Source: Hydnum rufescens UP504 | Taxonomy: Eukaryota > Basidiomycota > Agaricomycetes > Cantharellales > Hydnaceae | Direction: 5' to 3' | Length of the DNA: 21,059 bases | NCBI GenBank assembly: GCA_014904985.1 | Contig: MU129327.1 | Location: 1 to 21,059 of the forward strand | Shown: positions 1 to 8,767 of the stretch, piece by piece | Numbering within the stretch: the stretch's first letter is position 1 | Layout of the letters: each line of letters opens with the position of its first letter | The notes under the pieces: model-generated | Databases searched by the model: none | Seen by the model: the letters and a program-made list of their open reading frames with translations, nothing else | Told to the model about the DNA's origin: nothing | Position numbers and translations under genes: made by a program

Positions 1-1754
1 TAGTAATTTCTGCAGAGCGATAAAGCATCTTCTACACCGCCATTATCAAATTTAAATGCTTTTGGCAGTCGATTTAATTGGGTTTCGATCCACGCAACAT
101 AGTTTTGGATTTGTTGCCGTGCCTCTGACTTTTCCTTAAGGAATTTGACGGTGATTCGTCTCGAATGGTCGTCGATGAATGATATGTAATACCGCGATCC
201 TCCAATGGAAGCAGTTCTTGCTGGTCCCCACAAGTCAGAATGTGTGAGATTGCCGGGTTTCCCGGCTCGGTTATCGCTCGATTTGGGAAATGATTGATGA
301 TGTAATTTGGCTTGAATACAAGCCTCGCACGCAAGATCTTGATTTGAATCAGGATCAACTTTGATTCCCGTTACCATATCGGAATTGAATAGGGTTTTGA
401 GCCCTGAGATTGACAGGTGGCCAAATCTCCGGTGGGCCTCTCCCCATGAGATCGGCGCAGGACTCGATGATGCATAATTTGCTGTCTCGGTCATTCGCGC
501 TTGTCCCTCCAATATGTATGATCTATTGTGTAATGTTCCTTCCATTACAGGCTGTCCATTAGGGGGAAAAATGGTGATTTTTCCATTTTTATGTCATATT
601 TCCCATCCTAGCTCGTCAATCCATGCCGACGACAGTAGACAGTTTCCTGCGTTCGGGGAATATATGACGTTGTGTAGTTTGACAGGGATTAATTTCCCAT
701 TGTATTGAGCTTCAATAGTGACGGTGCCTTGGCCTTTTCCCTCCAGTTGCATGTTTTCGCTGATTCCTTGGATAAGTTCGGTCCCGGGAATGAATTCGGT
801 GAACATTTCCCGTTTAGTCGCAATATGGGATGTCGTGCCTGAGTTGATTAGCCACGTAGATTTGGAGATCGCGGAGCTGGATCTGGCACTGAGTGTGTAC
901 TCAGGGTCTCGATGGATTGCCTGGTTAGTTGACTCGGGTGTCGTGGACTTTGCCTCCTTCACCCCCTTGTCCTTCTCCTTTTTCTCCTTCTTCTTTTGTC
1001 GAGGGCCCTGTCCCTCTTTTCCTCCCCCTTTCACCCAACATTGATCCCTTGTGTGGCCGGGCTTCGAGCAATTCGAGCACATGGCCCCGGGAGTCTGCAG
1101 TCATTTGCCCTTGTTCAGGGCTAATTTCGCGATCTCAGTAGACTGTGATTTGTCACGGCGACGGCGATCTTCATCTAGAATCATTGTAATCAATTCTTCC
1201 GATTTGATCTCTGATTCGCTCATTTTGGGTCCGAAATAAGATGACTTGAATGAACTCCATGAGCTCGGTAATGTGGAGATTAATAATATTGCGAATTCTA
1301 TATCCGGAAGTGGATAGCCCAATATCGCGAGATTTTCCTTGGCTTTTCAGAATACGGCAATATGTTCTATTATCGGCATAGATTCGGATGGAATTATTTG
1401 TAATAATTTTCGCCTTTCCGCGACTACTCCAAAAATGCCCTTGGGCTCCTTGGTGTCACGTAATTGCATCCACATTCGGGCCGCGGTCTGAGCACCGCTT
1501 AAATGGATGAGTTCTTCATCTCCCATGGTCAATTGGAGTAAGGATCGAGTTTGGAGATCTCGAGTCTCCCATTCTTTGATCAGGGACTCATCACTGGGAC
1601 GCGGGTAGGTGCCATCAATATATTTCATTAGATCGGCTATCGCGAGTAATGCCGTGACCCTGGTTTTCCATGGAAGCCAGTTGTCCCCTTTCAATTGATC
1701 GATCCGGTAAAAACCATTGAGGGTGTTCTTGTCTATCGGGGCGATGTCGGGCAT
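1..1754 (-). pseudogene. copia Gag-Pol polyprotein, broken by stop codons, partial
   Basis: One reading frame runs from an ATG at 1754 to the window edge, broken by three in-frame TGA codons (1347-1349, 1101-1103, 594-596). The first part resembles the gag of copia elements (UBN2/DUF4219 type). A CCHC zinc knuckle (C-X2-C-X4-H-X4-C) lies at about 1038-1079. The protease active site at 834-854 reads LINSG where an Asp-Ser-Gly is expected, so the catalytic Asp is Asn (codon 843-845). A GAG-pre-integrase HHCC finger follows, with histidines at 432-434 and 417-419 and cysteines at 327-329 and 318-320. Integrase begins with HSDLWGP (Asp at 234-236) and reaches a second Asp, in FDNGG, at 45-47. Family assignment is confident. 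The element is fungal and inactive as read. Confidence 0.9.
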
Positions 1755-1781
1755 AACGAGTGTCTTTGTTTTTAAGCGACT

Positions 1782-1794
1782 GGTGCTGATAACA
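1782..1794 (-). other. candidate tRNA primer-binding site
   Basis: Read on the minus strand, TGTTATCAGCACC follows directly after the LTR, where reverse transcription is primed. It resembles the TATCAG-containing initiator-tRNA primer sites of many copia elements, but only part of the usual sequence matches. Confidence 0.35.
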
Positions 1795-1996
1795 TGTTAA
1801 GATATAAGTCTTTTAGAGAAAACAACACTATAATTTACCGAGTAAAATCTCGGTATTTATATACGAATACATGTTTCTACAGGGTTCGAGTATATACGGG
1901 AATAACGGATGTAGACGGGCCTATACGGTCCTGGACGGTCTTAGATCTTTCCGGAAGGTTCCGGGTTTATTCCCATATCGGGATGTATTCATTCCA
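1795..1996 (-). repeat. 5' LTR of the copia element
   Basis: This 202-bp segment starts with TGTTAAG and ends with ATTCCA on the plus strand, so it has the TG...CA ends of an LTR. It lies between the gag start and the point where similarity to the second tandem unit begins. An A/T-rich stretch around 1853-1870 (TATTTATATACG) could hold the promoter. The partner LTR is outside the window, so the ends are inferred from the TG/CA rule and the empty site. Confidence 0.7.
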
Positions 1997-2314
1997 ATAG
2001 CATCCATCTCTTCCGTCGCGCATGGTTTTAACTGCCTCGATTACCTGCGCCACGACGTCGAAAACTTGAGTGAGGGGACCAGAGAGTGCGCGTGGAAGAG
2101 CCGGCATATCACGGATTATGGAAGACATAACGAGAGCGGCGTCCCATGCTGGGCCGGCGTTCTCATTGAGGTAATCTGGATATGATGGCTGAGGCGTGGT
2201 TGAAGGCTCCAGATGTGTGGAAGTGGATCGTCGGTTCGGAGAGGAATCATTGGACGGGGCTGAAGGCGATTGGACGCTGCGTCTTCTTCTCGAGAAGAGT
2301 CTTCTGGATGGCAT
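1997..2314 (-). pseudogene. N-terminal exon of a TPR-family gene, cut by the copia insertion
   Basis: The ATG at 2314 starts a reading frame (MPSRRLFSRR...) nearly collinear with the first exon of the intact-looking gene at 11667. It has a Ser/Pro/Thr-rich start, then the segment SGPLTQVFDVVAQVIEAV that begins the helical bundle. Identity to the 11667 copy stops after the residues DGRDGC, where the LTR begins, so the frame runs into LTR sequence and stops. The rest of this gene would lie beyond the left end of the retrotransposon. The product, if any, is a fragment of about 100 native residues. Confidence 0.8.
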
Positions 2315-3354
2315 TAGGCCTTGGGCACTGGAGACCTAGGGAGGGGACTTGAGAGCGACGCAAGACGAGGCGCTGGGACGTAAAGCGGTGCGAGGCAAGT
2401 CGGATGAATCATCACCCATAACTACCCCTTTGAGGATGTATTCAAATCCTTTGACTTTAAATAATTTCTAGTACCTAGACGAAGTGATAGACAACGCATT
2501 GTACTCGATAAGTTATGTGATTTAGCCATCAACAAGTCCATGGATGAGGTTTTCCCTATTGAAGCTGCGACTGCCAGATGCTCCCCCCAAGCGCTTAGCA
2601 CAGGTCGTTGAAGGTCGTTTCATAAGATCAGTTCCCGTAATCGGGAGGATTTCATTTTGACGGATGCTTTTCCCCTTATTTTCCTTCCCTACTTGTCGAA
2701 TTGTCGTCTCGGACGTCCCGCCCAGCCGCTCGAGCCTCCTTCTTCCAGTATTTCCGGCCAGAGAGAGTGGCCTTTCCACATGGCAGTGCAAGCCCAGTCT
2801 GTTTATGCCTCTGCGACTCCCCTGAAGGAAAGTTCTCGAGCTTTGTTTCCTCGCCCAAAGCTGCTTCAGATGGTGCCAAACGGCTTCTAGTTCCCTAAGG
2901 TTGATTCGGATGAGCACTGATCCCAATCGTCACGGTGCTCCATTGCGGGCGTTCTTATCCGTGTTTTTCATAAATTACAGTCTTTGACTGGTCGATGAAC
3001 CACCCAGATCACAGCCAACTTATATCATATTCACTTGCTCTTTTCGGTGCCTCAAGGGGGTGTGCTGTAAATACCTTCGCATCTCCGTACACCCGTTAGA
3101 TTGGCTTGAGGCTGGAATCCTTGACTCGGACTTTATCCCCTGGCTTAAAGGAGGTCTCCTAGATGTATCATGCATACAATTCCGTCTCTCGTTACTCTCG
3201 AATCCGCGTAGAGTATCTGGTTCGTCTCTGACCCCGCCACTCTCGCAACTATTTCCCAGAATTATCATGCCTGGGAGTACTCTTCTCCCCGGTCGCTCGA
3301 TCGGCGGACATTACTGTAGACATTCACGCCTCTGGATTTGTCTCGATCGCTTTC
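2315..3354. other. no recognised gene; 5' flank of the TPR exon
   Basis: This stretch matches 11668-12690 in unit 2. Only short open frames occur, and none stays open in both copies. A plus-strand frame around 2690-2890 shares the phrase VELSSRT with unit 2 but breaks in both. On the minus strand at about 3020-3268 a frame with ESGGVRDEPDT is also partly shared with 12435-12647 and may be a tail of the TPR relic that follows. No clear promoter was seen. Confidence 0.6.
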
Positions 3355-3576
3355 TCATGGTGGCCCAATCTTAAAGGACGGGTGGCGATGTTGATACGAG
3401 AGTGAATGCGACCTAAACATAATATTTCGGGTCGGTCTGCTTCCAGGACGAGGTAAATGTTCGTCATTTACCTTGAGTGCTTCCTCACGGCGACCAGATT
3501 TCGGATAATCTATGGAAAGGTCGAGAACTCGCGTTCGAGCTCTCGGGCTCAGTCTTCTGCTACTCGTGTAGCTCAT
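3355..3576 (-). pseudogene. relic of a TPR gene
   Basis: On the minus strand two frames carry traces of the 46-residue TPR found elsewhere in the window. One reads SGRREEALKVNDEH, matching the FGRDEEALKANEE part of the intact repeats. After a frame change, ADRPEILCLGRIHSRIN matches ADRPEVFRPDLAHSLNN. A related relic in unit 2 lies at 12695-12870. The repeats are strongly diverged and frameshifted, so this locus decayed long before the array at 8459-10552. It lies on the 5' side of the N-terminal exon, showing that at least two TPR loci existed per unit. Confidence 0.65.
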
Positions 3577-3986
3577 CTGGCCTGGATTTCGCCCCTTTCA
3601 GCCTGAGCTTCCTGTGAGACACGAGAGCGAAAACACCTCTTTTATCTGAACAACACAGTTGGGGACCTAGGACTCTTATACAAGAATGACGCATGCGGCT
3701 CTAACTATATCGCTGTTCCTTGCACAGTTTGGCCAGTTCTTGTCCACTCTCGCGGTCATGCATATCCAAATGTCATTTCTGGATCCACGGCGGATCCTCC
3801 AGCTGAGCATTCGATAGCCGATCTTGTGAATAAGTGTACAGAGGCCCTTGAAATGTGGTTGAACTCTGGGATAAGCTTACACGGACCTGTCGGACCCTGC
3901 GGCACTGTAGGACCTGTGCATAATTGTTGCAGGGTGTCGGCCCGACACCAACCCCTCGACCCGCACACCACACAGCCTTATTCTTC
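3577..3986. other. no recognised gene; upstream region of the monooxygenase relic
   Basis: This matches 12871-13320 in unit 2. Short overlapping open frames exist on both strands (for example minus 3756-3973), but none resembles a known family. It probably held the promoter region of the plus-strand monooxygenase. Confidence 0.5.
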
Positions 3987-3994
3987 TATATAAG
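3987..3994 (+). promoter_or_regulatory. TATA box of the monooxygenase relic
   Basis: TATATAAG lies 46 bp before the ATG at 4040, a usual distance for a fungal TATA promoter. In unit 2 the same place (about 13322) reads TATACGAG, so the box is lost there. Confidence 0.5.
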
Positions 3995-4039
3995 GAGGAC
4001 TATCGTAGCGTACGTGTCCTTCAGCATCTCCATCCACAC

Positions 4040-5006
4040 ATGTCATCACCCCAAGAACTCATTGTAGGTCGTCCGACGGGAAAAAACCCGACGTGTAATT
4101 CTGATTCTCATACAAGTTGGAGCTGGGCCATGCACGCCCCCCCCTCCCCAATGCCCAATCTACGCTAATTTGTCACTGATGCGGATGATCCAGGTGGTCT
4201 CACCGCTGCCCTTGTTCTGCGCAAGAATGGGATCGCCGTTCGTCTCATAGAAAAGGCTCTGGATTATCAGATCGGCGTCCGCGGCAATGGAATCCAAGTA
4301 AGTGCGATCGACATCCCTGACTGCATGATCTTTGACCTCCTAATCGATCCTCTACTGCAGCCCAGGATTCTCGAGCATTCAAGATCTTCGGCCAGGTCAC
4401 AGACATATTCGATAATTCTATTGAACCCCGTCAAATGAGAGCCTGTGACGGAAAACCTGTCATTAGGACGTGGGACTTTGGTGTACAGGAGCCCGTGACT
4501 CCAGCAATTCCCTACGTTCGTGCCAACTTGTTTTATGGCTTGGTATGGTTGTTCTTTCTTCTCGCTTTCTCTTCATCGCCCCAGCCCAATCCCGGATACT
4601 CGGTCAATTCACTACAGAAGCAATCTTACGTTCTCACCTAAGTCGGCTGGGCGTCATAGCCGAATTAGGGACGCAACTCGTCGACTTTGCGCAAGACGCT
4701 CACAAGGTGACTGCAAATCTCCTAAAACGCGACAAAAGTGGTTCTTTCGAGAATGAAACCATGGAAGTGGACTGGGTGATTGGCGCTGGCGGGGCGTGAG
4801 GTTATTTTTCTCCTCTCTCCATCTTATGAGATATCTTCAATTAATGCGTCGCTCAAACAAAGGGATTACTCGAAAACACCTCGGGATCAATTTCGGGGAG
4901 AAACCCTGGAGAACAAGCTTTCCTTGTCGCTCGTGTAGAGATGGAGGGTCTTGATCATGAGGCGAGGTTTCTGCTTACACATGCACTGTCAGTCGATAGC
5001 TTTTAA
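4040..5006 (+). pseudogene. FAD-dependent monooxygenase (phenol-hydroxylase-like), broken N-terminal part
   Basis: Family members use FAD and NAD(P)H to hydroxylate aromatic substrates. Exon 1 starts MSSPQELIVG; exon 2 reads GGLTAALVLRKNG, the beta-alpha-beta that binds FAD, followed by RLIEKALDYQIGVRGNGIQ. Introns fit at 4298-4360 and 4543-4584, and another begins at 4801. Exon 4 carries ILGQFTTEAILRSHL and ends in VIGAGGA, the family's GADGA motif with Asp changed to Gly. Damage: the usual GAGPTG is shortened to GRPTG, a one-base deletion after PRILE near 4375 shifts the frame, a TGA stands at 4797-4799 where CGA is likely ancestral, and a further shift lies near 4895. Only about half the usual length is recognisable. 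It is a pseudogene; the substrate cannot be inferred. Confidence 0.8.
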
Positions 5007-5238
5007 CGCTCCGTTTTCCTCACGAAAGTATTGGGCCGCGGATGGAAGTGCCGCCACTGGATTGTACGGCATCTCACCTTTCACGATAATTTCCGATGCG
5101 CGTGACTGATGGCATTGGCTCTCATTCTATCGTTCAGAGTGATGGCTCTGCCTTTGGGTCGAGCGCCTCACTTCTCAGTCGTGGGTAACGGGACTCCGGA
5201 GGAAATACAAAAGGTTGCGGATGGGGGTTTTGAACCCT
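5007..5238. other. decayed sequence after the monooxygenase relic
   Basis: A plus-strand phrase HFSVVGNGTPEEIQKV near 5170-5215 is kept in unit 2 (14365-14410) and may be a remnant of the same monooxygenase or of a separate gene. No frame stays open. Confidence 0.35.
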
Positions 5239-6069
5239 TCAAGGCGTTATCTCAGTAAGATCATGAAGGGGGATTCTGTGGTATTGACCAAACGTAAATT
5301 GGTGGCCAATACAAGCGGGTGATCGCGCTCCGGATGCCCCCAACCTCGTGCTCGCACCCGTCGCCACCGAGGCGCGACAATGACAACGACACTCTTCGGC
5401 CTCCTGATGCCATCTGTCCATACTACGTTCGTATTCGAGCTCCCAGAAAATCAGTCCCGAGGCCCACTTCAACTCAGGACATCTTGCACGCGCTTGGAAA
5501 ACATAATAAAGATGATGATCGCCGAGAATGCACCTTTTCCGAGGTCGGGGAGAGTGGTTGGGGGTCTGAATCGGGTGCCCGTCGATACTGAGGGAGGGCA
5601 TATGGCGTCGATGCTAACCCAAGTCTGGAAGTCGTTGCCCTTGGTCGTTATCACTTGGCCTGATGCCTGCATTGGTGCATTTGTACATGATGCCGAAGGG
5701 GTAGCGACCAAAATCTTTGTCTTCATGTGGCTGTGCAATTACGAACACTGCTGTCATCGCTCGATACAATCCAGAAAGTCCTTGGCCTCACTCATCTGTC
5801 ATGGCTCGTGGCGTCCATCGAGGGGTTTCCTGGAATACCAACACGTAAAGTAGCTGCAGTAGCCAACGCAAATCCAACCTACCGGTAACTTTTGGAGATT
5901 TGGGAGCATTCTGCCGCATCTTAGCCTGGCTAGTCTGTGGTGTATTAGGCGAGGATAGATGATGTGCGTGGTCAGTCCGCGAACTCGTATTGCTAGAGGA
6001 AGACTGACACCTTGTTAGCTGAGACTGTGAAGCATGCGAACCGCATCCGCGCCTCGTGCTTTTCGTCAT
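5239..6069 (-). pseudogene. unrecognised minus-strand gene, broken copy
   Basis: Several minus-strand frames here match the single long frame at 14795-15532 in unit 2. The upstream piece (ATG at 6069) has SHASQSQLTRCQSSSSN and later DLRWLLQLL, both with counterparts in unit 2. It stops at 5788, and similarity continues in other frames (5469-5738 and 5239-5601, the latter with CPELKWASG matching CPELKWVRV). Parallel conservation suggests a real former gene, rich in Ser at the start. No domain was recognised, and introns may account for some of the frame changes. Confidence 0.4.
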
Positions 6070-6289
6070 CGACTCGGGCCTGGGAGACCACCAGGCACAC
6101 GATCCCTCTCCTCGTCACCCTAGTCTGGTTTCACGCCCAGAACCCTTGAAATCCTTCAGGTATCGCATGTACCCTATTTCCTGGTTATTCACTGGATTCA
6201 TGCGTCCGAGGGTTGTCAACCTAGTCCCTTAACATTGTTCATATCTCGGGTATAGTATATCGCACACGCCAAGCACCATTACTCTCCGC

Positions 6290-7175
6290 CGCGTTATTTC
6301 TCAACTTCGCGAATGGTCTCCCCTTGCTTTCGCCAACATCGAGTACCGAGTCGATGAGCTTCGACGTGGTATAAAACCCGTAACTTGGTGAGATGTGCGC
6401 TTTTATGCTCAGAAGGCTCCTACCTCTTGCACTTGTCAATCTGAGGACGTGAGGTTTTCTGCGCCTGTCACAAGTCATCCTTCTTCCTCGTCCCGTTCAC
6501 CGTCCGACCCGGCTTCCCCCCCTAGTAGCAGGTGAACGGACGCAGACTCCGACGTCACTGGCGACCGAAGGAACTGCAGACCCGAAGGATTCCCCAGCGT
6601 ATTCGGCTTCGTCGTCACCATATCCCCTATTATTGCCCCTGCCTTATCCTCACTCGTCTTTGTCGCCCCACCCTCCTCCATCATAGTCTCCGTCTCCCAG
6701 TCCCTGTCCTCCTCGTTTACATCACGCATCTGTACGAAATCCATATGCCCCCTCTCTGCGTTCTGCGATACATTCTTCGTCCGGCAATCTTTCTCCATCT
6801 CGTCAGAATGCCTCGTGGCCCAGAGGTGCCCCTCATCTCCCTCACATTCGGAATACCCTCGGGATTGTTTTTCCCCAGCCACTCACACTTACCAGTTTTC
6901 CTGACCATAGTACTGGATATGGGGGAGTCTCTGCTGTAAACCGACGAGATAGTCGACACTTGGCGCGCTCTGCAGACTCGTGGGTGGGGGCAGCCATCTC
7001 GCGTACATCATCACAAGCCTGCCTTACAAATGACCATTCGCCTTCCGAATTAATGTGTATGTTGCAGTATGGTTTTGGGAGATATTGACGCGTACTGACA
7101 TGTAATTCATATAGCTCCTTCGGCGTGGCGAGGAAGTGGGGTGCCGGCAGTGCCTCTCCTCCCATCGTCGTTTGA
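6290..7175 (+). pseudogene. Ser/Pro-rich protein gene, unit 1 copy, damaged
   Basis: A first conserved piece reads VISQLREW...VDELRRGIKPVTW (about 6291-6393); an intron or break follows. The main part is Ser/Pro-rich and stays in one frame from about 6575 to 7066, with YPHSSLSPHPPPS, then SVRNPYAPSLRS, HLPHIRN and YGGVSAVNRRDSRHLARSA. A GT-AG intron at 7067-7114, with a good branch site (TACTGAC), joins it to a last exon ending FGVARKWGAGSASPPIVV and TGA at 7173-7175. Lesions: a TAG near 6685 where unit 2 has CAG, and an extra C in the C-run near 6518. The terminal TGA aligns with CGA in unit 2. The shared splice layout argues for a real gene of unknown function. The start is not identified. 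Confidence 0.5.
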
Positions 7176-8458
7176 TGGAGGGCCGGGAGAGTAAGCAGTG
7201 CGGATGACGCGGGAATATGTATGGCCTCGAGACAGCGAACGAACAATGGACGGTTTCTAATGGTTTGCCCTGATCATTATACCTTACACCGGGATAAGAA
7301 TTATCCCCTGTCCTAGTTCCCCTTGCCTGTGTCCGATTTTTGTGACAGTTGAACACTGAAGTCCGAGCTACATCTATGACAAGTCCCTGACGAGATTTTT
7401 TTTTTGCGGTTTGTTTTTCATTCTAGGTGGTTATGTTTTCTGCACGTTCATCGCTGAATCGAAGAATGTATAACCCAATGGATCTGGAATCTAATCTTCT
7501 CAAACCGTCCCTTCTTCATCTCTGGTCTTTTTGATCGCAAGGCGAGAGTCGAGAGCACCCTCCCTGCTAGCCCCTCCAGTAAGGTAGGCGGTACCCCGGC
7601 TCACTAATTCTGAAACTGACTTGAGGCAAAAAAAAAACATGGGCGTGTAACTAGCACAGACCGCAGACCCCTGGATTCTGATGCATCAGAGATTGAGAAA
7701 TAGCACAACACAGGAGGTTTTGAGGAGCTTGGTGTTTTTTTCTTCGTCGTCGCGATCGACTGATTTCGCGCGGTGGGATATTTACCTAGCACGACTTGAT
7801 ACAATACAAATACCCGGAAGTCGTGTTGGGTTTTATGGGGCCCCGGATACCGTGTCACCACCAAAGTAGTGGCATCTAGAAAATAGTAGTATTGTCCATT
7901 CAAGCATGTTGTACAAATGAACCCTTCGTCTACAAATTAGTGTTGACAGTCTTAATCCACCACTCGAAGAACCTCTAGACTACATCCACTTCCAAACATG
8001 TTCTGAGTGCATCTCTCCCCACTCCAATTGACAGATGAGGAAACTTCAACGGGTCTTACAAGCCCATATGTACCGCGTACTGTGAGCGGTATGGTGCCCC
8101 GGCGGATTTCAAAGCCAAAGAGAAGAAGGTCGATGAGTGCGATCAGGGGCGGGTGAGTCATCGCACGGGCGCCTGGACAATAAAGAGGAAGGAAGAAGAG
8201 GAAGAAGCAATAGACAATTCAGACATACGGTATCAGAAACCCCGACTGCCAGCGTTCGAATGGCAGCTCTTTCAGCGCGGGCTTAGACTCGAACTGAAGG
8301 CATGTCGTCGATTTAACGTTAACGCAGATGCTGACAAGATAGCAGCCCTCGCAGTAGGCCAATGGGCAGCTAGTCGGCAATAAGTTATGGCGGTGACATG
8401 TCGAAAGATGAATGGAAAGGTTGTTAAGAGAATGAGGAAGATTTGGGTGGAGTACAGG
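7176..8458. other. no recognised gene; well-conserved stretch between units
   Basis: This matches 16611-18997 without the unit 2 insertions. It includes a poly-T at about 7397, a stretch around 7430-7625 that is over 90% identical between units, and a 180-bp piece (7638-7817) missing from unit 2. An 11-bp segment at 7859-7869 is inverted relative to unit 2. Short frames (minus 7952-8161, plus 8153-8383) are not kept open in the other unit. It contains the intact target sites of the two insertions seen in unit 2. Confidence 0.5.
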
Positions 8459-8767
8459 TCAATCATTGATTAGTGAGCGACGAATGCTCAAGGCCTCCTC
8501 CTTTGCGTTGAGAGCCTCTTCATGGCGGCCAAATTTTGAAAGATAATCGGAGTGGTTGTGAAGAGAATCAGCGAGATCTGGGAGGAATACTTTGGCGCGA
8601 TCTGCGGCTAGCAAGCGACGAATGCGCAAGGCCTCCTCAGTTGCCTTGAGGGCCTCTTCATCGCGGCCAAATTTCGAAAGATGATTGGAGTGGTTGTGAA
8701 GAGAATGAGCGAGATCTGGGCGGAATACTTCGGGTCGATCTGCGGCTAGCAAGCGATGAATGTGCAA
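8459..8767 (-). pseudogene. C-terminal TPR repeats cut off from the main gene
   Basis: This frame continues the TPR array in the same phase as the gene upstream: two full repeats (LAHSLHNHSNHLSKFGRDEEAL and the next) plus parts. It is separated from the main frame by the TAG at 8792-8794. The cause is three single-base deletions at about 8843, 8787 and 8782, which together restore the phase. It ends at TGA 8459-8461, after which TPR-like residues (PVLHPNLPHSLNNLS) continue. If the deletions are sequencing errors, this is the true C-terminus of the main protein. Confidence 0.7.

Larger units (their letters stand above)
1..1996 (-). mobile_element. Ty1/copia LTR retrotransposon, 3' part outside the window
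   Basis: The element reads on the minus strand. One LTR (1795-1996) is followed by gag and the start of pol, in the copia order gag, zinc knuckle, protease, GAG-pre-integrase, integrase. Reverse transcriptase, RNase H and the second LTR would lie to the left of position 1. The right edge is precise because the second tandem copy of the host segment, near 11353, lacks the element: similarity between copies starts at about 2000, just beyond the LTR. If the LTR ends at 1996, the 5-bp target duplication should be the bases at 1997-2001. The coding part is interrupted by stop codons, so this copy is not autonomous. Confidence 0.9.

Noticed and set aside
718..1239. Plus-strand frames within 500-1240
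   Set aside because: They are shadows of the copia gag-pol frame; the opposite strand carries the zinc knuckle and protease.
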